A DNA stretch of 64,000 nt from Thermoproteota archaeon (GCA_026986575.1 JALSOH010000006.1:1-64000), one strand, 5' to 3'. Counted from the stretch's first letter, positions 24,186-34,709 are shown. The notes: generated from the sequence alone by a model not told the origin. A program made the numbers and translations.

Positions 24186-25853
24186 ATGCCCGTGATAACC
24201 GTGAACATGAGGGAGTTCTTCAGGCTCCTCGGTGAGGAGCTGGACGAGGATGAGCTGACGTCCCTCCTGGAGTACACCAAAGTGAACCTCGAAGCCTACG
24301 ATCCAGAGGAGGGGGAGATTGAGTTCGAGGTGACTGCCGACAGGATGGACCTGGTCGCCATGGAGGGTTTAATCCGCCTGATCAAGGGCTTGATGGAGAG
24401 GGAGCTGGGCATCCCCAGGTACCCCATGAGGAGGAAGGCCTTCCAAGTGAGGGTGACTGAGAGCGTCAGGAGGATCAGGCCCTACGTGGTCGCAGCTCTG
24501 GTGAAGGGCGTGGACCTCACCACTGAGGAGTCCCTGATCTCCCTGATAGAGGCCCAGGAGAAGTTACACGACACCCTGGGGAGGAAGAGGAAGAGGGTTT
24601 CCATAGGCCTCCACGACTTCTCTAAGGTGGTCCCCCCCATAACCTACGACGCCAGGCCCGCGGACAAGGTTTCCTTCGTTCCTCTTGGTGAGTACGCGGA
24701 GATGACTGCCCAAGAGGTGCTGGAGCAGACTGAGAAGGGAAGGGAGTACGCTCACCTCATAGAGAACCCTGAGAACTTGGTCCCCCTGATACTGGATTCG
24801 AGGGACGAGGTCCTGAGCCTCCCTCCCATAATAAACTCGGAGCTGACCAGGCTCACCCCAGGAGTGAGAGATCTCTTCATAGATGTCACCGGAACGGATC
24901 TGAGGGCGATCTCCTACACCTTGGAGATAATAGTGTCGGCGATGGGAGAGAGGGGAGGGGAGATCCATACCCTCGAAGTTGTTTATCCGGACATGAAGCT
25001 CGAGACACCGAAACCCGAGCCCAGCGAGATGTTCGTGAGCGAGGACTTCATCAGGAGGATGGTGGGCATCCCCATGAGCTCGGAGGAGATAATCCACCAG
25101 CTCAGGAGGGCCAGGCTCGACGCCTCCTCAGATGGTAGCATCGCTAGGGTGATGATCCCAGGCTTCAGGGCAGACTTCCTCCATCCCGTGGATGTGGCCG
25201 AGGAGGTGGCCATCACCTACGGTCTCAACAACTTGGGATACGAGCTGCCCCTCAACGTTATGACCGTGGGCAAGAGGCATCCTAGGGAGAAGGTCTCAGC
25301 CCTAGTCAGGACGCTCATGATAGGGCTCGGGTACCAGGAGGTCCTGAACTACGTAATGACCAGCAGGACCTCCCTCTTCTCCTCCGTGGGGAGGGAGGAG
25401 AGGCCCGTGGTCGAGGTGGCCAATCCGGTATCGGAGAGCTACAGCGTGCTCAGGGACAGCCTGATTCCCGGGCTACTGCATTTCCTAGCTGCAAATACCC
25501 ACGCCAAGTACCCGCAGAGGGTATTCGAGGTTGGTGATGTTGTAGTTGTCGACTACTCCTACGAGACCAGAGCCAGGGACGAGAGGAGGCTCGCAGCAGC
25601 CTATGCGGACTACTCGGTGGGATTCGAGGATATCTACTCCCATCTGAAGGCCCTTGCCGACAACTCGGGGATCGAGCTAGAGCTAGAGTCCTATGGCGAG
25701 AGGCCTTTCCTGCAGGGGAGGTGCGCTAAGGTGATGCTGAACGGAGTCGAGGCAGGTCTCATAGGTGAAATAGACCCAGAGATCCTCCTGAAGCTGGGTA
25801 TAACCGTTCCAGTTGCCCTATTCGAGATAAGGCTCCCGATCCCCGAAAAATGA
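24186..25853 (+). CDS. pheT: Phenylalanyl-tRNA synthetase beta subunit
   Basis: The 555-residue archaeal-length beta subunit, containing the B3/B4 editing-type domain, the B5 domain (about 265-340) and a degenerate class II fold at the C-terminus (L-G-Y-Q-E-V-L-N-Y-V-M onward). It lacks the long bacterial N-terminal EMAP-like and C-terminal anticodon-binding additions. ATG 24186 follows pheS directly. Its end is convergent to an aldehyde dehydrogenase gene. Confidence 0.96.
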   Translation: MPVITVNMREFFRLLGEELDEDELTSLLEYTKVNLEAYDPEEGEIEFEVTADRMDLVAMEGLIRLIKGLMERELGIPRYPMRRKAFQVRVTESVRRIRPYVVAALVKGVDLTTEESLISLIEAQEKLHDTLGRKRKRVSIGLHDFSKVVPPITYDARPADKVSFVPLGEYAEMTAQEVLEQTEKGREYAHLIENPENLVPLILDSRDEVLSLPPIINSELTRLTPGVRDLFIDVTGTDLRAISYTLEIIVSAMGERGGEIHTLEVVYPDMKLETPKPEPSEMFVSEDFIRRMVGIPMSSEEIIHQLRRARLDASSDGSIARVMIPGFRADFLHPVDVAEEVAITYGLNNLGYELPLNVMTVGKRHPREKVSALVRTLMIGLGYQEVLNYVMTSRTSLFSSVGREERPVVEVANPVSESYSVLRDSLIPGLLHFLAANTHAKYPQRVFEVGDVVVVDYSYETRARDERRLAAAYADYSVGFEDIYSHLKALADNSGIELELESYGERPFLQGRCAKVMLNGVEAGLIGEIDPEILLKLGITVPVALFEIRLPIPEK

Positions 25854-25871
25854 TCGGTGAGGGTGCTGCCC

Positions 25872-27353
25872 TCACCACCACCTCGTTATGACCACCTTCT
25901 TGTCGGTGAAGAAGTCTATCGCGTCCATCTGACCGTGCAGCGTGCCGAAGAATGAGAGCTTCCTCCCTCCGAACGGGAAGTAGCCTAGAGGAGCTGCTAC
26001 TCCTATGTTTATTCCTATGTTGCCGGCGTTGACCCTCATCGCGTACTCCCTAGCGTACTTCCCCGACTCGGTGAATATGCTGGCGGCGTTCCCATACGGA
26101 GCCAAGTTGTTGGAGAGCTCCACCGCCTCATCGAAGTTCTCCGCCCTGATCATGACGGCTACGGGACCGAATATCTCCTCCTGCGTTATAGTCATTCCCT
26201 CTCCGGCATCGACGAAGACCGACGGACCGAGGAAGAATCCATTCGGGTAGTCCTCCGACTTGAAGCCCCTGCCATCGAGGACTAGCCTGGCGCCCTCCTC
26301 CAGTCCCTTCTCTATGTAGTGGAGGACCCTCTCCTTCCCCTTCCTGCTGGCCATGGGGCCCATATCAACGGACTCATCCAGCCCGTAACCTATCTTCAGC
26401 TTCTTAGCCCCCTCGACGAAGGCGTTGACGAACCTCTCGTAGATGTCACCCACTAGTATGATGTTAGCAGCGGCGAGGCACCTCTGACCAGCCATGTTGT
26501 AGACGGAACCCAGCAGGTTGTTCACGGTCCTCTCGAAGTTCGCATCAGGCATCACGACTTCGGGGTTCTTGGCCCCTCCCTGCGCGAGCACCCTCTTACC
26601 AGCCTTCGAAGCCGTCTCGTATATTATCTTCGCGACGGGAGTGGAGCCCACAAAGGTGACTCCAGCCACGTCCTTGTGGGTTATGAGTGCATGGACTGTG
26701 TCCTTGGCCCCGTTGACTAGGTTAACCACTCCAGGCGGGAGGCCCACCTCCTCGTGTATGACCTTCATCACCCAGTACATGGGCGCTGGATCCAGTTCCG
26801 AGGGTTTCAGCACGACCGTATTGCCGGTGGCTATGGCGTAGGGGAGGAACCAGAACGGTATCATCACTGGGAAGTTCATGGGCGTCACTATCGCGAACAC
26901 GCCCAGAGGTTCCCTTATGTACTCCTCATCTATGTTGCTGGTGACCCTAATCATCTTCTCCCCCAAGGTGAGCGTGGGCATCCCTAAAGCAGCATCCACG
27001 TTCTCTAAGGCTCTCCTAAGCTCTCCCCTTGCCTCCCTTATGGTTTTGCCCATGTTCTGGGATATTATCCTGGCTATCTCCTCCTTGTGTCTCTCAATAG
27101 CGAGCTTGAGCTTGACCAAGTACTGTATCCTCTCGGCTACTGGCATCTGGCTCCATTCCTCGAAAGCTCTAGCTGCGGCCTGGACCGCCTGATCGACCCC
27201 CTCTCCAGTCGTGAGAGGGGTCTTGGCTATCACCTCTCCCTTGGCAGGGTTGTAAGAGTCCAAGTACCCGTCAGCCGGCGCCTCCACGAAATTTCCATCC
27301 ACGTAGTTGGGGACGATCCCGTAATCCTTCCTTACCTCCTCGAGAACGACCAT
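25872..27353 (-). CDS. mmsA: CoA-acylating methylmalonate/malonate-semialdehyde dehydrogenase
   Basis: Aldehyde dehydrogenase superfamily protein of 493 residues. The catalytic cysteine lies in AGQRCLAA. The general-base glutamate of ordinary aldehyde dehydrogenases is replaced in the sequence A-Q-G-G-A-K-N, the mark of the CoA-dependent MMSDH family. It would turn malonate or methylmalonate semialdehyde into acetyl- or propionyl-CoA. Its ATG follows the TGA of an aminotransferase gene with no gap, supporting beta-alanine or related amino-acid breakdown. Confidence 0.92.
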   Translation of the reverse strand: MVVLEEVRKDYGIVPNYVDGNFVEAPADGYLDSYNPAKGEVIAKTPLTTGEGVDQAVQAAARAFEEWSQMPVAERIQYLVKLKLAIERHKEEIARIISQNMGKTIREARGELRRALENVDAALGMPTLTLGEKMIRVTSNIDEEYIREPLGVFAIVTPMNFPVMIPFWFLPYAIATGNTVVLKPSELDPAPMYWVMKVIHEEVGLPPGVVNLVNGAKDTVHALITHKDVAGVTFVGSTPVAKIIYETASKAGKRVLAQGGAKNPEVVMPDANFERTVNNLLGSVYNMAGQRCLAAANIILVGDIYERFVNAFVEGAKKLKIGYGLDESVDMGPMASRKGKERVLHYIEKGLEEGARLVLDGRGFKSEDYPNGFFLGPSVFVDAGEGMTITQEEIFGPVAVMIRAENFDEAVELSNNLAPYGNAASIFTESGKYAREYAMRVNAGNIGINIGVAAPLGYFPFGGRKLSFFGTLHGQMDAIDFFTDKKVVITRWW

Positions 27354-28652
27354 TCAGCTCACCTCCTTGAGGCTCTCCTCTAACGCTTCCAGAGCACCAT
27401 CTATGTGCTCGTAAGTAACGGTCAACGGAGGCTGGAGCCTGAGTACGGATCCAACGGCCCCTCCCACTCCGATGAGGTACCCCTTCTCTCTCATGAGCTG
27501 CCTGACCCTCTTGGCCTCGCTCACCGCTGGCTCCTTGCTCTCCCTGTCCCTCACTAGCTCGACCCCTATCATGAGCCCCCTCCCCCTGACGTCGCCGATC
27601 AGCTTGATCTCGCTCATCATATCCCTCAAGGCCTTCATCACGTAATTCCCCTTCTCCTCTGCCTGCTTGGGCAAGTTCTCCTCCTCCATGAACTCTATGT
27701 TGGCCAGAGCGGCCGCTGCCGATACGGGATTGCCTCCAAACGTTGAGAGGTGATCTCCAGGTTCGAAGGAGTCAGCCACCTCGGCTCTGGTCGTGCATGC
27801 CGCTATCGGGAACCCGTCGGCTATGCCCTTAGCCATGGTAACTATGTCAGGCTCTATGTCGAGGTGCTCCACCCCGAACATCTTTCCGGTCCTTCCGAAG
27901 CCCGTCTGTACCTCGTCATCGATGAGGAGTATGTCCCTCTCGTCCAGGATCTCCCTCACTATCTTCGCGTACTCCTTGGGTATCGGGATTATCCCTCCTT
28001 CTCCTTGGAGAGGCTCCATGATCAATGCGGCAACGTTGTTGCTGGTGGTATAGTCGATCACATTATTCAGGTACCTCGCACACTCGAAGTCGCAGTCCGG
28101 ATACTGCTTCCCGAAGGGGCATCTATAGCAGTAGGGGCTGGGGGTGAAGGAGACGGCTGGCATGTAAGGACCCATGTCTAATCTCTTCCTCTTCCACTGA
28201 CCGGTGATGCTGAGCGTCCCGATGGTCCTTCCGTGGAATGAGTGGGTGAGGGCTATCAACTCGTGCTTCTTGGTGAACTTCCTCGCCACCTTCATGGCGC
28301 ACTCTATGGCCTCGGCTCCGCTGTTGGAGAAGAAAGTCTTCTTCATATTCCTTCCGGGAACTATCTCCGCCAGCCTCTTGGCCAGCTTTATGGTGGGTGG
28401 CACATGATACACGTAGGTGCACGCGTGAACGAGTTTCTTTGCCTGTTCTATCGCAGCGTTCACGACCTTCTCGTTCACATGACCAGCGTTCACCACCGCT
28501 ATGCCCGCGAAGAAGTCCACGTACTTCCTCCCATCCATATCTATTACCACATCATTCTCGGCCCGATCGACGACCACGGGCTCCAACCTCTCAACGATAG
28601 ATGTGACGAGGTACTCCTCGGCCATACGAATGAGATCTTCCCTCTCTCCCAT
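27354..28652 (-). CDS. Class III aminotransferase (GABA / beta-alanine type)
   Basis: PLP enzyme of 432 residues. The motifs N-S-G-A-E-A-I-E, D-D-E-V-Q-T-G-F-G-R-T-G and the PLP lysine in MAKGIADGFP are present. An insert C-Y-R-C-P-F-G-K-x-Y-P-D-C may bind a metal. Paired with a malonate-semialdehyde dehydrogenase, the likely substrate is beta-alanine, though 4-aminobutyrate or 3-aminoisobutyrate remain possible. A TATA-like ATTATTAAG at about 28681-28690 would drive the two genes. The 224-base upstream spacer is AT-rich and holds no gene I can support. Confidence 0.9.
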   Translation of the reverse strand: MGEREDLIRMAEEYLVTSIVERLEPVVVDRAENDVVIDMDGRKYVDFFAGIAVVNAGHVNEKVVNAAIEQAKKLVHACTYVYHVPPTIKLAKRLAEIVPGRNMKKTFFSNSGAEAIECAMKVARKFTKKHELIALTHSFHGRTIGTLSITGQWKRKRLDMGPYMPAVSFTPSPYCYRCPFGKQYPDCDFECARYLNNVIDYTTSNNVAALIMEPLQGEGGIIPIPKEYAKIVREILDERDILLIDDEVQTGFGRTGKMFGVEHLDIEPDIVTMAKGIADGFPIAACTTRAEVADSFEPGDHLSTFGGNPVSAAAALANIEFMEEENLPKQAEEKGNYVMKALRDMMSEIKLIGDVRGRGLMIGVELVRDRESKEPAVSEAKRVRQLMREKGYLIGVGGAVGSVLRLQPPLTVTYEHIDGALEALEESLKEVS

Positions 28653-28876
28653 AGCAATACCTGATAATGGACGGAGGGTCTTCTTAATAATCGTTGGGGG
28701 TCCTCCTGACCCCTGGGGTCGAGATAGTCCACCTAGTAAACTATTTGACGAAATAAAAACGCGTAGCTCCCCCTTAGAATATCAATATGTCTCAGGAATA
28801 GGGCGCTAAATGTTTATATATTAAATTAAAATACGCTGTAAAAGAGAAAATAATTTAAGAAAGGATAGGAGAGGTC

Positions 28877-29923
28877 TCACAGCATCTTGATGAACTCGGA
28901 GAGGAGAGCCCCTCCCCACGCGATATCCTTCAGATTAACCACTTCTACTGGACTGTGCATGCTCCTGAGGGGTATAGAGATGAGTCCCGTTCTCACACCT
29001 CCTCTAGCAACCTGAATCGCCCACGTGTCCGTCCCATACCCTCTGAAGTCGGGTTCAATCTGATAGGGTATTTCGGCCTCTTTCGCAGCCCTCTCAAGTG
29101 TCTCCACGACTTCCCAGTGGTAGATCGGACCCTTACTTATGGCTGGCCCCTTACCGGTCCTGAGAACGAACTCCGCTGGCATCATTGGTTGTTTCGCGAA
29201 TGTGACATCTATAGCAACTGCTATGTCTGGCTTGAGCCTGTACGCCACCATTTCTGCCCCTCTTAGTCCTATCTCCTCCTGTATGGTAGCGACGAAGTGG
29301 ACCTCAGCATCTATCTTATCTCGAGACTTCCAAGCGAGCTTAAGAGCCTCTATCATCGTGACAACTCCAGCGGCGTCGTCCAAACCGGGAGATGAGAAGT
29401 GATGGCCGAGTAAGTCCTCTGGCTCGTAATCTGGTACACCGTAAACCCCAGGTTTGACTCCAGCCTTCTCTGCGTCTTCCTTGCTATCAGCACCTATATC
29501 AATGGCCAGATCCCTGATCTCCAGCTTCTTCTCAGCCAGCTCCTTGTAGGCCCTGAAAATATGAGGCGGGAGCGCACCCACAACCCCTTTGACCTCCCCC
29601 TTATCTGTGAGGAGCTTCACCCTCATTCCGTACAGCACCTTAGCGTCCCAGCCCACACCCTCGAACTTGACGAACCCGTCTTCCGTGATCTCCCTTACTA
29701 TTATCCCTATCTGATCCACGTGGGCAGCCAGCATCACCACTGGCTTCCCACCCGGATTTATGATGGCTTCAGAGTTCCCCCAAGCGTCTACCTTGAATGC
29801 ATCGGAGAAGGGAGACATGAGCTCTCTGAGAATAGGTACAACGTACCTCTCAATACCGGTCACTCTCGGGATCCTTGTCAGTCTGAGCAAACTGTCCCGG
29901 ACACCCTCGACCTCAGGCTCCAA
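28877..29923 (-). CDS. M42 family aminopeptidase (TET type)
   Basis: Dinuclear metal peptidase of 348 residues. Metal ligands are visible in A-A-H-V-D-Q, G-L-D-D-A-A-G, Q-E-E-I-G, A-I-D-V-T and the final M-H-S-P-V-E. Archaeal relatives form tetrahedral dodecamers that finish peptide breakdown. I place the start at TTG 29923, preceded by GGTGG, which gives normal length. The longer frame to 30310 would overlap enolase and is rejected. It shares a TATA element with the divergent enolase gene. Confidence 0.93.
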   Translation of the reverse strand: MEPEVEGVRDSLLRLTRIPRVTGIERYVVPILRELMSPFSDAFKVDAWGNSEAIINPGGKPVVMLAAHVDQIGIIVREITEDGFVKFEGVGWDAKVLYGMRVKLLTDKGEVKGVVGALPPHIFRAYKELAEKKLEIRDLAIDIGADSKEDAEKAGVKPGVYGVPDYEPEDLLGHHFSSPGLDDAAGVVTMIEALKLAWKSRDKIDAEVHFVATIQEEIGLRGAEMVAYRLKPDIAVAIDVTFAKQPMMPAEFVLRTGKGPAISKGPIYHWEVVETLERAAKEAEIPYQIEPDFRGYGTDTWAIQVARGGVRTGLISIPLRSMHSPVEVVNLKDIAWGGALLSEFIKML

Positions 29924-29946
29924 GTTACCACCGAATGGAAAGGTCC

Positions 29947-29954
29947 TTATTAAA
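29947..29954. promoter_or_regulatory. Shared TATA element between the M42 peptidase and enolase genes
   Basis: TTATTAAA lies about 27 bases from both TTG 29923 (-) and ATG 29979 (+). It is the only A+T-rich element in the 55-base gap. Confidence 0.5.
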
Positions 29955-29978
29955 GAAAAAGGGGATGACCCGATCACC

Positions 29979-31247
29979 ATGTCCCTCAGGATAAAGGACA
30001 TCAGGGCTAGACAGATCTTGGACTCCAGAGGGAATCCCACAGTCGAGGTATCGGTGTTGCTGGAGGGAGGTGCCTCAGGTAGGTTCTCGGTACCGAGTGG
30101 CGCCTCGAAGGGGGAGAAGGAAGCTCTCGAGTTGAGAGACGGTGGGAAATGGCTGCACGGGAAGGGGGTTCTCAGGGCAGTTAGGAACGTCAACGAGGTG
30201 ATAAGGCCTGCCTTGATAGGAGTTGAAGCCACCTCCCAGCTGTACATCGACGGGATCATGCTGGAGCTGGATGGCACTCCCAACAAGAGCAGGTTGGGGG
30301 CCAACGCCATACTGGGAGTCTCCGTGGGCGTCGCGAAGGCTGCAGCGGCAGGGCTTGGAATTCCACTGTATCGCTACTTGGGTGGAATAGGCTCTAGGAC
30401 GCTTCCAACCCCTTTCATGAACGTGTTGAATGGAGGGATACACGCTGGCAATGATCTGGCCATTCAGGAGTTCATGATAGTGCCCACCCGGTTCGAAAGC
30501 TTCAGGGATGCCCTCTTCGCCGGAGTTGAGGTTTACATGGAGCTCAAGGATCAGCTCCTTAGGAAATACGGGAGAATGGCTCTGAACGTCGGTGATGAGG
30601 GAGGCTTCGCGCCTCCCATGTCCAAGACGGAGGAGGCTCTGGATTCACTGACCGGAGCTATAGAAGAGGCAGGCTACGCGGGGAAGGTGATGCTGGCCCT
30701 AGATTGTGCGGCCAACGAGTTTTACTCCGACGGCAAGTACAGGATAGACGGTAGAGAGCTATCCCCACCGGAACTCATGGATTTCTACGTGAACCTCGTA
30801 GATAAATACCCGATAATTAGTATAGAGGATCCGTTTATGGATGAAGACTGGGAATCCCTGTCGGAACTCACCAAGAGGATAGGGGATAGGATACAGATAG
30901 TCGGGGACGATTACTTCGCCACCAATCCCGAGTTCCTCCGCAGGGGAATAGAAGCCGGGGCGGCCAACGCCCTCTTGCTGAAGGTCAACCAGATAGGAAC
31001 CCTGAGCGAGGCACTGGAGGCCGCTAACCTCGCCTTCAGCCACGGATACTCCGTCATGGTCAGCCATCGCTCCGGGGAGACGACCGATACCTTCATAGCT
31101 GACTTGGCTGTGGCCTTGAATTCCGGCCAGATAAAGACCGGCGCTCCGGCTAGGGGAGAGAGGGTGGCTAAATACAACAGGCTTCTAGAAATAGAGGAGG
31201 AGCTAGGCCCTATTGCCCTCTTTCCAGGCCTTCGGCTAGCAGCCTGA
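29979..31247 (+). CDS. eno: Enolase
   Basis: Glycolytic/gluconeogenic enzyme interconverting 2-phosphoglycerate and phosphoenolpyruvate, 422 residues. The N-terminal [15 protein letters not shown] and the C-terminal S-H-R-S-G-E-T-x-D-T signature are both complete. ATG 29979 gives the normal start; the frame extends upstream through the promoter and peptidase gene. The last 38 bases overlap the convergent CCA enzyme gene. Confidence 0.97.
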   Translation: MSLRIKDIRARQILDSRGNPTVEVSVLLEGGASGRFSVPSGASKGEKEALELRDGGKWLHGKGVLRAVRNVNEVIRPALIGVEATSQLYIDGIMLELDGTPNKSRLGANAILGVSVGVAKAAAAGLGIPLYRYLGGIGSRTLPTPFMNVLNGGIHAGNDLAIQEFMIVPTRFESFRDALFAGVEVYMELKDQLLRKYGRMALNVGDEGGFAPPMSKTEEALDSLTGAIEEAGYAGKVMLALDCAANEFYSDGKYRIDGRELSPPELMDFYVNLVDKYPIISIEDPFMDEDWESLSELTKRIGDRIQIVGDDYFATNPEFLRRGIEAGAANALLLKVNQIGTLSEALEAANLAFSHGYSVMVSHRSGETTDTFIADLAVALNSGQIKTGAPARGERVAKYNRLLEIEEELGPIALFPGLRLAA

Positions 31248-32670
31248 CGAAAAACTCCTCCTTCTTTAATTCCTTCCAGATCTCATTCAGGGCCCACTGG
31301 CCGAGAGAAGCGAGCTCTCTCTCTGTGAGGACCCTGATCTTCGCTCTCCCCCTCAGTATGGATGGTAACCTCTGCCCCCTGAATATATCGCTCACGATGA
31401 GCGTGGCCTCCCTGTACTTCCTACGCCTGAATACATACCACCTGTCCTCCCTAATGGAGGGACCTCCCAGCGTCACCTCGCTTCCCACGTATTTGAGTAG
31501 GAAGTTGTCCTCATCTCTCATGCCGACCGGTGGGCCTTCACGCCTCTCCAGCGTGGGGAGGAGCAGGAATGGTATTTCGGCCGCCACCACTATTGTGGAG
31601 GACTCATCAGTCCATCCGGAGGACCACATAGGGTCGAAACCGTGCTTCCTCAACTCGTCCCCCAGTATCCTCCCCAGCTTCTTGGCCTGAGACCAGAGTA
31701 ACTCCCTGCTCAGATTGTCCGGCTCATCTAACTTGGAGAGCTCAACCACCACTAAATGGGTCCCTCTCCTCCCCAGCTCCTCCTCCACCACGCTGCTCCT
31801 GATCCTAACCCTCGGAGGTCTGAGTGCTCTCTCGAAGAACTCGATAGACGGGTTAATCAGGAAGGCCCGGGCCGCAATTCTGAACCGATTGAACTGGGTA
31901 AGGGTGAGGGCGGCAGCCACGTTCCTCCTAGGATCCACAGGATCTATGACCACTAGCGGATCCCTCGGAAAGAGGACGGACGCATACTCCTCACCTAGGT
32001 GATCCTCAGGGTCTATGCAGACGGGAGGCTGCCAGTCCTTGGCCGCCTTCAGCACCTCGAGGAAACTCCCGTAGTAGATCACTAGGACCTCGCATAAGTA
32101 TCCGCTGAACCCTCCGACCTTCTCTTCAGCACCGTAAGCTTCTATCGATTTGAGAAAGGCTTTCAGAAGCCTCACTTCAGTTGGAGAGCGAAGTTTGGAT
32201 TTCACGTATGAATTGTGCAGCGGGGTCCTGTCTACCGAGCTGGCTATTCTCTCCCCCTTCCCTATCCTGTAGGCTGGAACGAGATCTATGTCGAATTCCT
32301 CCAGCCTGACCATGACGTATGGATGCTCAGCGTAGTTCTGAACATACTCGCCGAAGGCCTTGGCCGCGATCTCCCTTATCAGCTCACCTAGGACGTCCTT
32401 CCCCCCTACCACCTTGGGAAAGAGGACGAATATGTCCAGCTCGTAGTTACCCGGTAGCCAAGTGTCCCTCACCGCGGACCCTACTGGCACTACCTCCGCA
32501 TCGAATCCCAGCTCGTCGACCGCTCTCCTTACCCTACTTAATGCCTCCTCCAAGACACGCTCGAGCTTCCTCCTCTCCTCATTAGAGGGTGTGACGAGCT
32601 TTTTCGCCTGTTCCAGCACCACCTCTAAGTCACTCGATGGTCGCGTGCCTCTTGGCAAGATCCTCCTCAC
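31210..32670 (-). CDS. cca: CCA-adding enzyme, archaeal class I
   Basis: Adds or repairs the 3' CCA of tRNAs, 486 residues. The nucleotidyltransferase motif G-S-A-V-R-D-T-W-L then E-L-D-I-F-V-L-F carries the two catalytic acids, and the following helical, body and tail domains give standard length. Several tRNA genes here lack encoded CCA and depend on it. It overlaps the hexulose phosphate isomerase gene by 41 bases at its start and enolase at its end. Confidence 0.95.
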   Translation of the reverse strand: MRRILPRGTRPSSDLEVVLEQAKKLVTPSNEERRKLERVLEEALSRVRRAVDELGFDAEVVPVGSAVRDTWLPGNYELDIFVLFPKVVGGKDVLGELIREIAAKAFGEYVQNYAEHPYVMVRLEEFDIDLVPAYRIGKGERIASSVDRTPLHNSYVKSKLRSPTEVRLLKAFLKSIEAYGAEEKVGGFSGYLCEVLVIYYGSFLEVLKAAKDWQPPVCIDPEDHLGEEYASVLFPRDPLVVIDPVDPRRNVAAALTLTQFNRFRIAARAFLINPSIEFFERALRPPRVRIRSSVVEEELGRRGTHLVVVELSKLDEPDNLSRELLWSQAKKLGRILGDELRKHGFDPMWSSGWTDESSTIVVAAEIPFLLLPTLERREGPPVGMRDEDNFLLKYVGSEVTLGGPSIREDRWYVFRRRKYREATLIVSDIFRGQRLPSILRGRAKIRVLTERELASLGQWALNEIWKELKKEEFFVRLLAEGLERGQ

Positions 32671-33199
32671 TCTTCCCTAGGAGCTCGACGAGCTCCGCAA
32701 TGAGGGCGTCGAAGTATATCATGGTACTCAGCTCGAACAGCGTGCCGAGAGGGGTCAGGGGCTCGTGTATTCCGAGTATCTGTCTAGTGAAGTAGTCCCT
32801 ACTGTTATTCTTAGGGAGCACCCTTCCCCCTATCCTCACGACCAGATCCGCTATCTTACCGAGGCTCGACTCGGGATAGCTGGTGACGGCCACCACGTGG
32901 GCTCCAACCTTTTTAGCCACCTGCGCCGCTGAGAGAGGGTATTTGGTCTCACCGGAACCGCTTACTACCACCACTAGGTCCCCGGGAGCTACCGAGGGAG
33001 TGACCGTCTCGCCTATGACGTAGACATGGAAACCCACATGCATGAGCCTCATGGCAAATGCCCTCGCCACGAGACCGGATCTACCAGCCCCGACCACGAA
33101 GATCTTCCCCTCTCCGAGCGTCCTCAGAAGGGCCTTTATGAACTTCTGAGTGGATTCCTCTTCTACATCGGATAGGTTCTCACTTATAACATCGAGCAA
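32630..33199 (-). CDS. hxlB: 6-phospho-3-hexuloisomerase
   Basis: SIS-domain isomerase of 189 residues in the ribulose monophosphate pathway, linking fructose 6-phosphate to ribulose 5-phosphate supply. The segments G-A-G-R-S-G-L-V-A-R-A-F-A-M-R, V-S-G-S-G-E-T and the K-R-H-A-T-I-E end are typical. The annotated TTG 33199 has no good ribosome site and gives an N-terminus about 12 residues short for the family. Reasonable residues continue upstream in frame without a start codon (see findings). Confidence 0.9.
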   Translation of the reverse strand: MLDVISENLSDVEEESTQKFIKALLRTLGEGKIFVVGAGRSGLVARAFAMRLMHVGFHVYVIGETVTPSVAPGDLVVVVSGSGETKYPLSAAQVAKKVGAHVVAVTSYPESSLGKIADLVVRIGGRVLPKNNSRDYFTRQILGIHEPLTPLGTLFELSTMIYFDALIAELVELLGKSEEDLAKRHATIE

Positions 33200-33324
33200 C
33201 CTACTAATAGTCTCCCTGATGGGCGTGGCGTCATCCCCTCGGATGCGCCCCCCGCTTTATTTAACAAATTAACTGAAGCGCGCATGGTTTTATTTGAGGG
33301 ATCTGTGACAAATCTTGACCACTA

Positions 33325-33984
33325 ATGGGAGCCAGTACGGAGGATAACAGCGAGAAACGTCCACCTCCACTCGTAGAGAGAATAATAGAGCAATTTGAGG
33401 AGCTAGCCGACACAGTGCGGATAATATCTAGGATAAGCGGGATGAGCGAGGTTGCTAGGAGGTATGCGGTCACCAATTCGTTCGACAGCCTCCTTACCAT
33501 GTTAGGCGTCCTGATGGGGAGCTTCATATCGGGTTTAAAGGAACCCTCCGTCATCATCAACACAGTACTCGGCGGCGCGGTGGCCATACTCATATCCGGT
33601 ACGATGGGCACATACCTGACGGAGAGGGCGGAGAGGGCCTCTAGGATAAAAGAGCTCGAGGTGGCAGTTCTCATGGATCTAGACGAGACCCTCGTGGGGA
33701 AGGCCGAGAGCATATCAGCGGTGATGGTAGCGGCGGCCAGTGGCCTAGCTCCCTTCTTGGTCATGATGTCCCTGACCGTTCCCTTCTATCTGTCCACTGG
33801 CGGCATGCTCTCCGTGATGGAGGCCTACGTGATATCCTTCATCGAGGTCCTGACAATCCTCTTCACACTAGGGGTATTCCTTGGCTCCCTATCGGGTGAA
33901 AACAGGCTGGTCTACGGGGCTATGCTGGTGGGAATGGGCCTCCTGATAGTGATGGTGATGCTTTGGCTGGGAATAAGTGGATAG
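33325..33984 (+). CDS. VIT1/CCC1-like membrane protein
   Basis: A 219-residue protein with about five membrane segments. The segment R-R-Y-A-V-T-N-S-F-D-S-L-L-T-M-L-G-V and a charged amphipathic stretch after the second helix resemble the archaeal branch of the vacuolar iron transporter family. Iron or manganese transport is therefore possible but unproven. ATG 33325 lies about 30-38 bases after a TATA-like GGTTTTATTTGAG. TruA begins inside its end. Confidence 0.75.
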   Translation: MGASTEDNSEKRPPPLVERIIEQFEELADTVRIISRISGMSEVARRYAVTNSFDSLLTMLGVLMGSFISGLKEPSVIINTVLGGAVAILISGTMGTYLTERAERASRIKELEVAVLMDLDETLVGKAESISAVMVAAASGLAPFLVMMSLTVPFYLSTGGMLSVMEAYVISFIEVLTILFTLGVFLGSLSGENRLVYGAMLVGMGLLIVMVMLWLGISG

Positions 33985-34709
33985 CCCTGAGAGTCGCCTA
34001 TATAGGGTGGGATTACTATGGAGCGGTCAGGCAACCGGACCTTCCTACCATAGAGGGATCGCTAGTTGAAGCATTGTCCGATCAGGGAATTGAGGCCAGG
34101 TTGAAATTCACCTCTAGGACGGACAGAGGAGTATCGGCTCTGGATAATGTGGTAACCTACAGAGGGGCGCTCCCGAACATCTCTCGACTGAATGCTAACC
34201 TCCCAAAGGACATCGCAGTCTGGGGGCTCATCGAATCGGATAGCAGGGTGAAGGCAATCGAAAAGACCTATCTATACGTTGTTCCCGTTGAACTGGACAT
34301 CGAAAGATTGCTCGAGAGCTTGAGAGAGGCCTCACTCTCACCGGATCTCTGTAAGGAGGGAGAGGCGCCGAGACCGAGCTGTGATGCGAGGGCTTATCGA
34401 GATTTCACACTGGTGTTCGTGACCGGAAAGTCTTTCTGCTGGCAAATGGTCAGGAGGCTCGTGGGAAGAGCCGTTGGACCTATGATAGGCAAGAAGATGA
34501 ATGTAGCTCCGGCGGAAGGGCTCATGCTCCTCAGGACCAAGGTGGACAGACGGTGGGATGAGCTTCAAACCTACAAGCTCCAATCCATCCTGAAGGAGCT
34601 GGAAAAGAGTATGTGGAGGTGGGGAACCGGTCTACTTCTACTGGATATAATCAGAGGGGTTATCTCTTCAGGGCGACTACCGTCTTGGTCTCGGGGACGT
34701 ACCACCTGA
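33963..34709 (+). CDS. truA: tRNA pseudouridine synthase A
   Basis: Modifies tRNA positions 38-40, 248 residues. The catalytic aspartate is in SRTDRGVSA near residue 50, and the archaeal F-C-W-Q-M-V-R-R-L-V-G motif is present. TTG 33963 overlaps the VIT-like gene by 22 bases. The 3' end overlaps a convergent small gene by 50 bases. Confidence 0.93.
   Translation: MAGNKWIALRVAYIGWDYYGAVRQPDLPTIEGSLVEALSDQGIEARLKFTSRTDRGVSALDNVVTYRGALPNISRLNANLPKDIAVWGLIESDSRVKAIEKTYLYVVPVELDIERLLESLREASLSPDLCKEGEAPRPSCDARAYRDFTLVFVTGKSFCWQMVRRLVGRAVGPMIGKKMNVAPAEGLMLLRTKVDRRWDELQTYKLQSILKELEKSMWRWGTGLLLLDIIRGVISSGRLPSWSRGRTT

Noticed and set aside
28653-28876. 224-base AT-rich spacer as a hidden small gene or RNA
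   Set aside because: No frame, stable fold or repeat that I can support; it holds the aminotransferase promoter and the end of the M42 gene.
29924-30310. Longer version of the M42 peptidase
   Set aside because: The extension overlaps enolase and its promoter, and is not peptidase-like; family length is reached from TTG 29923.
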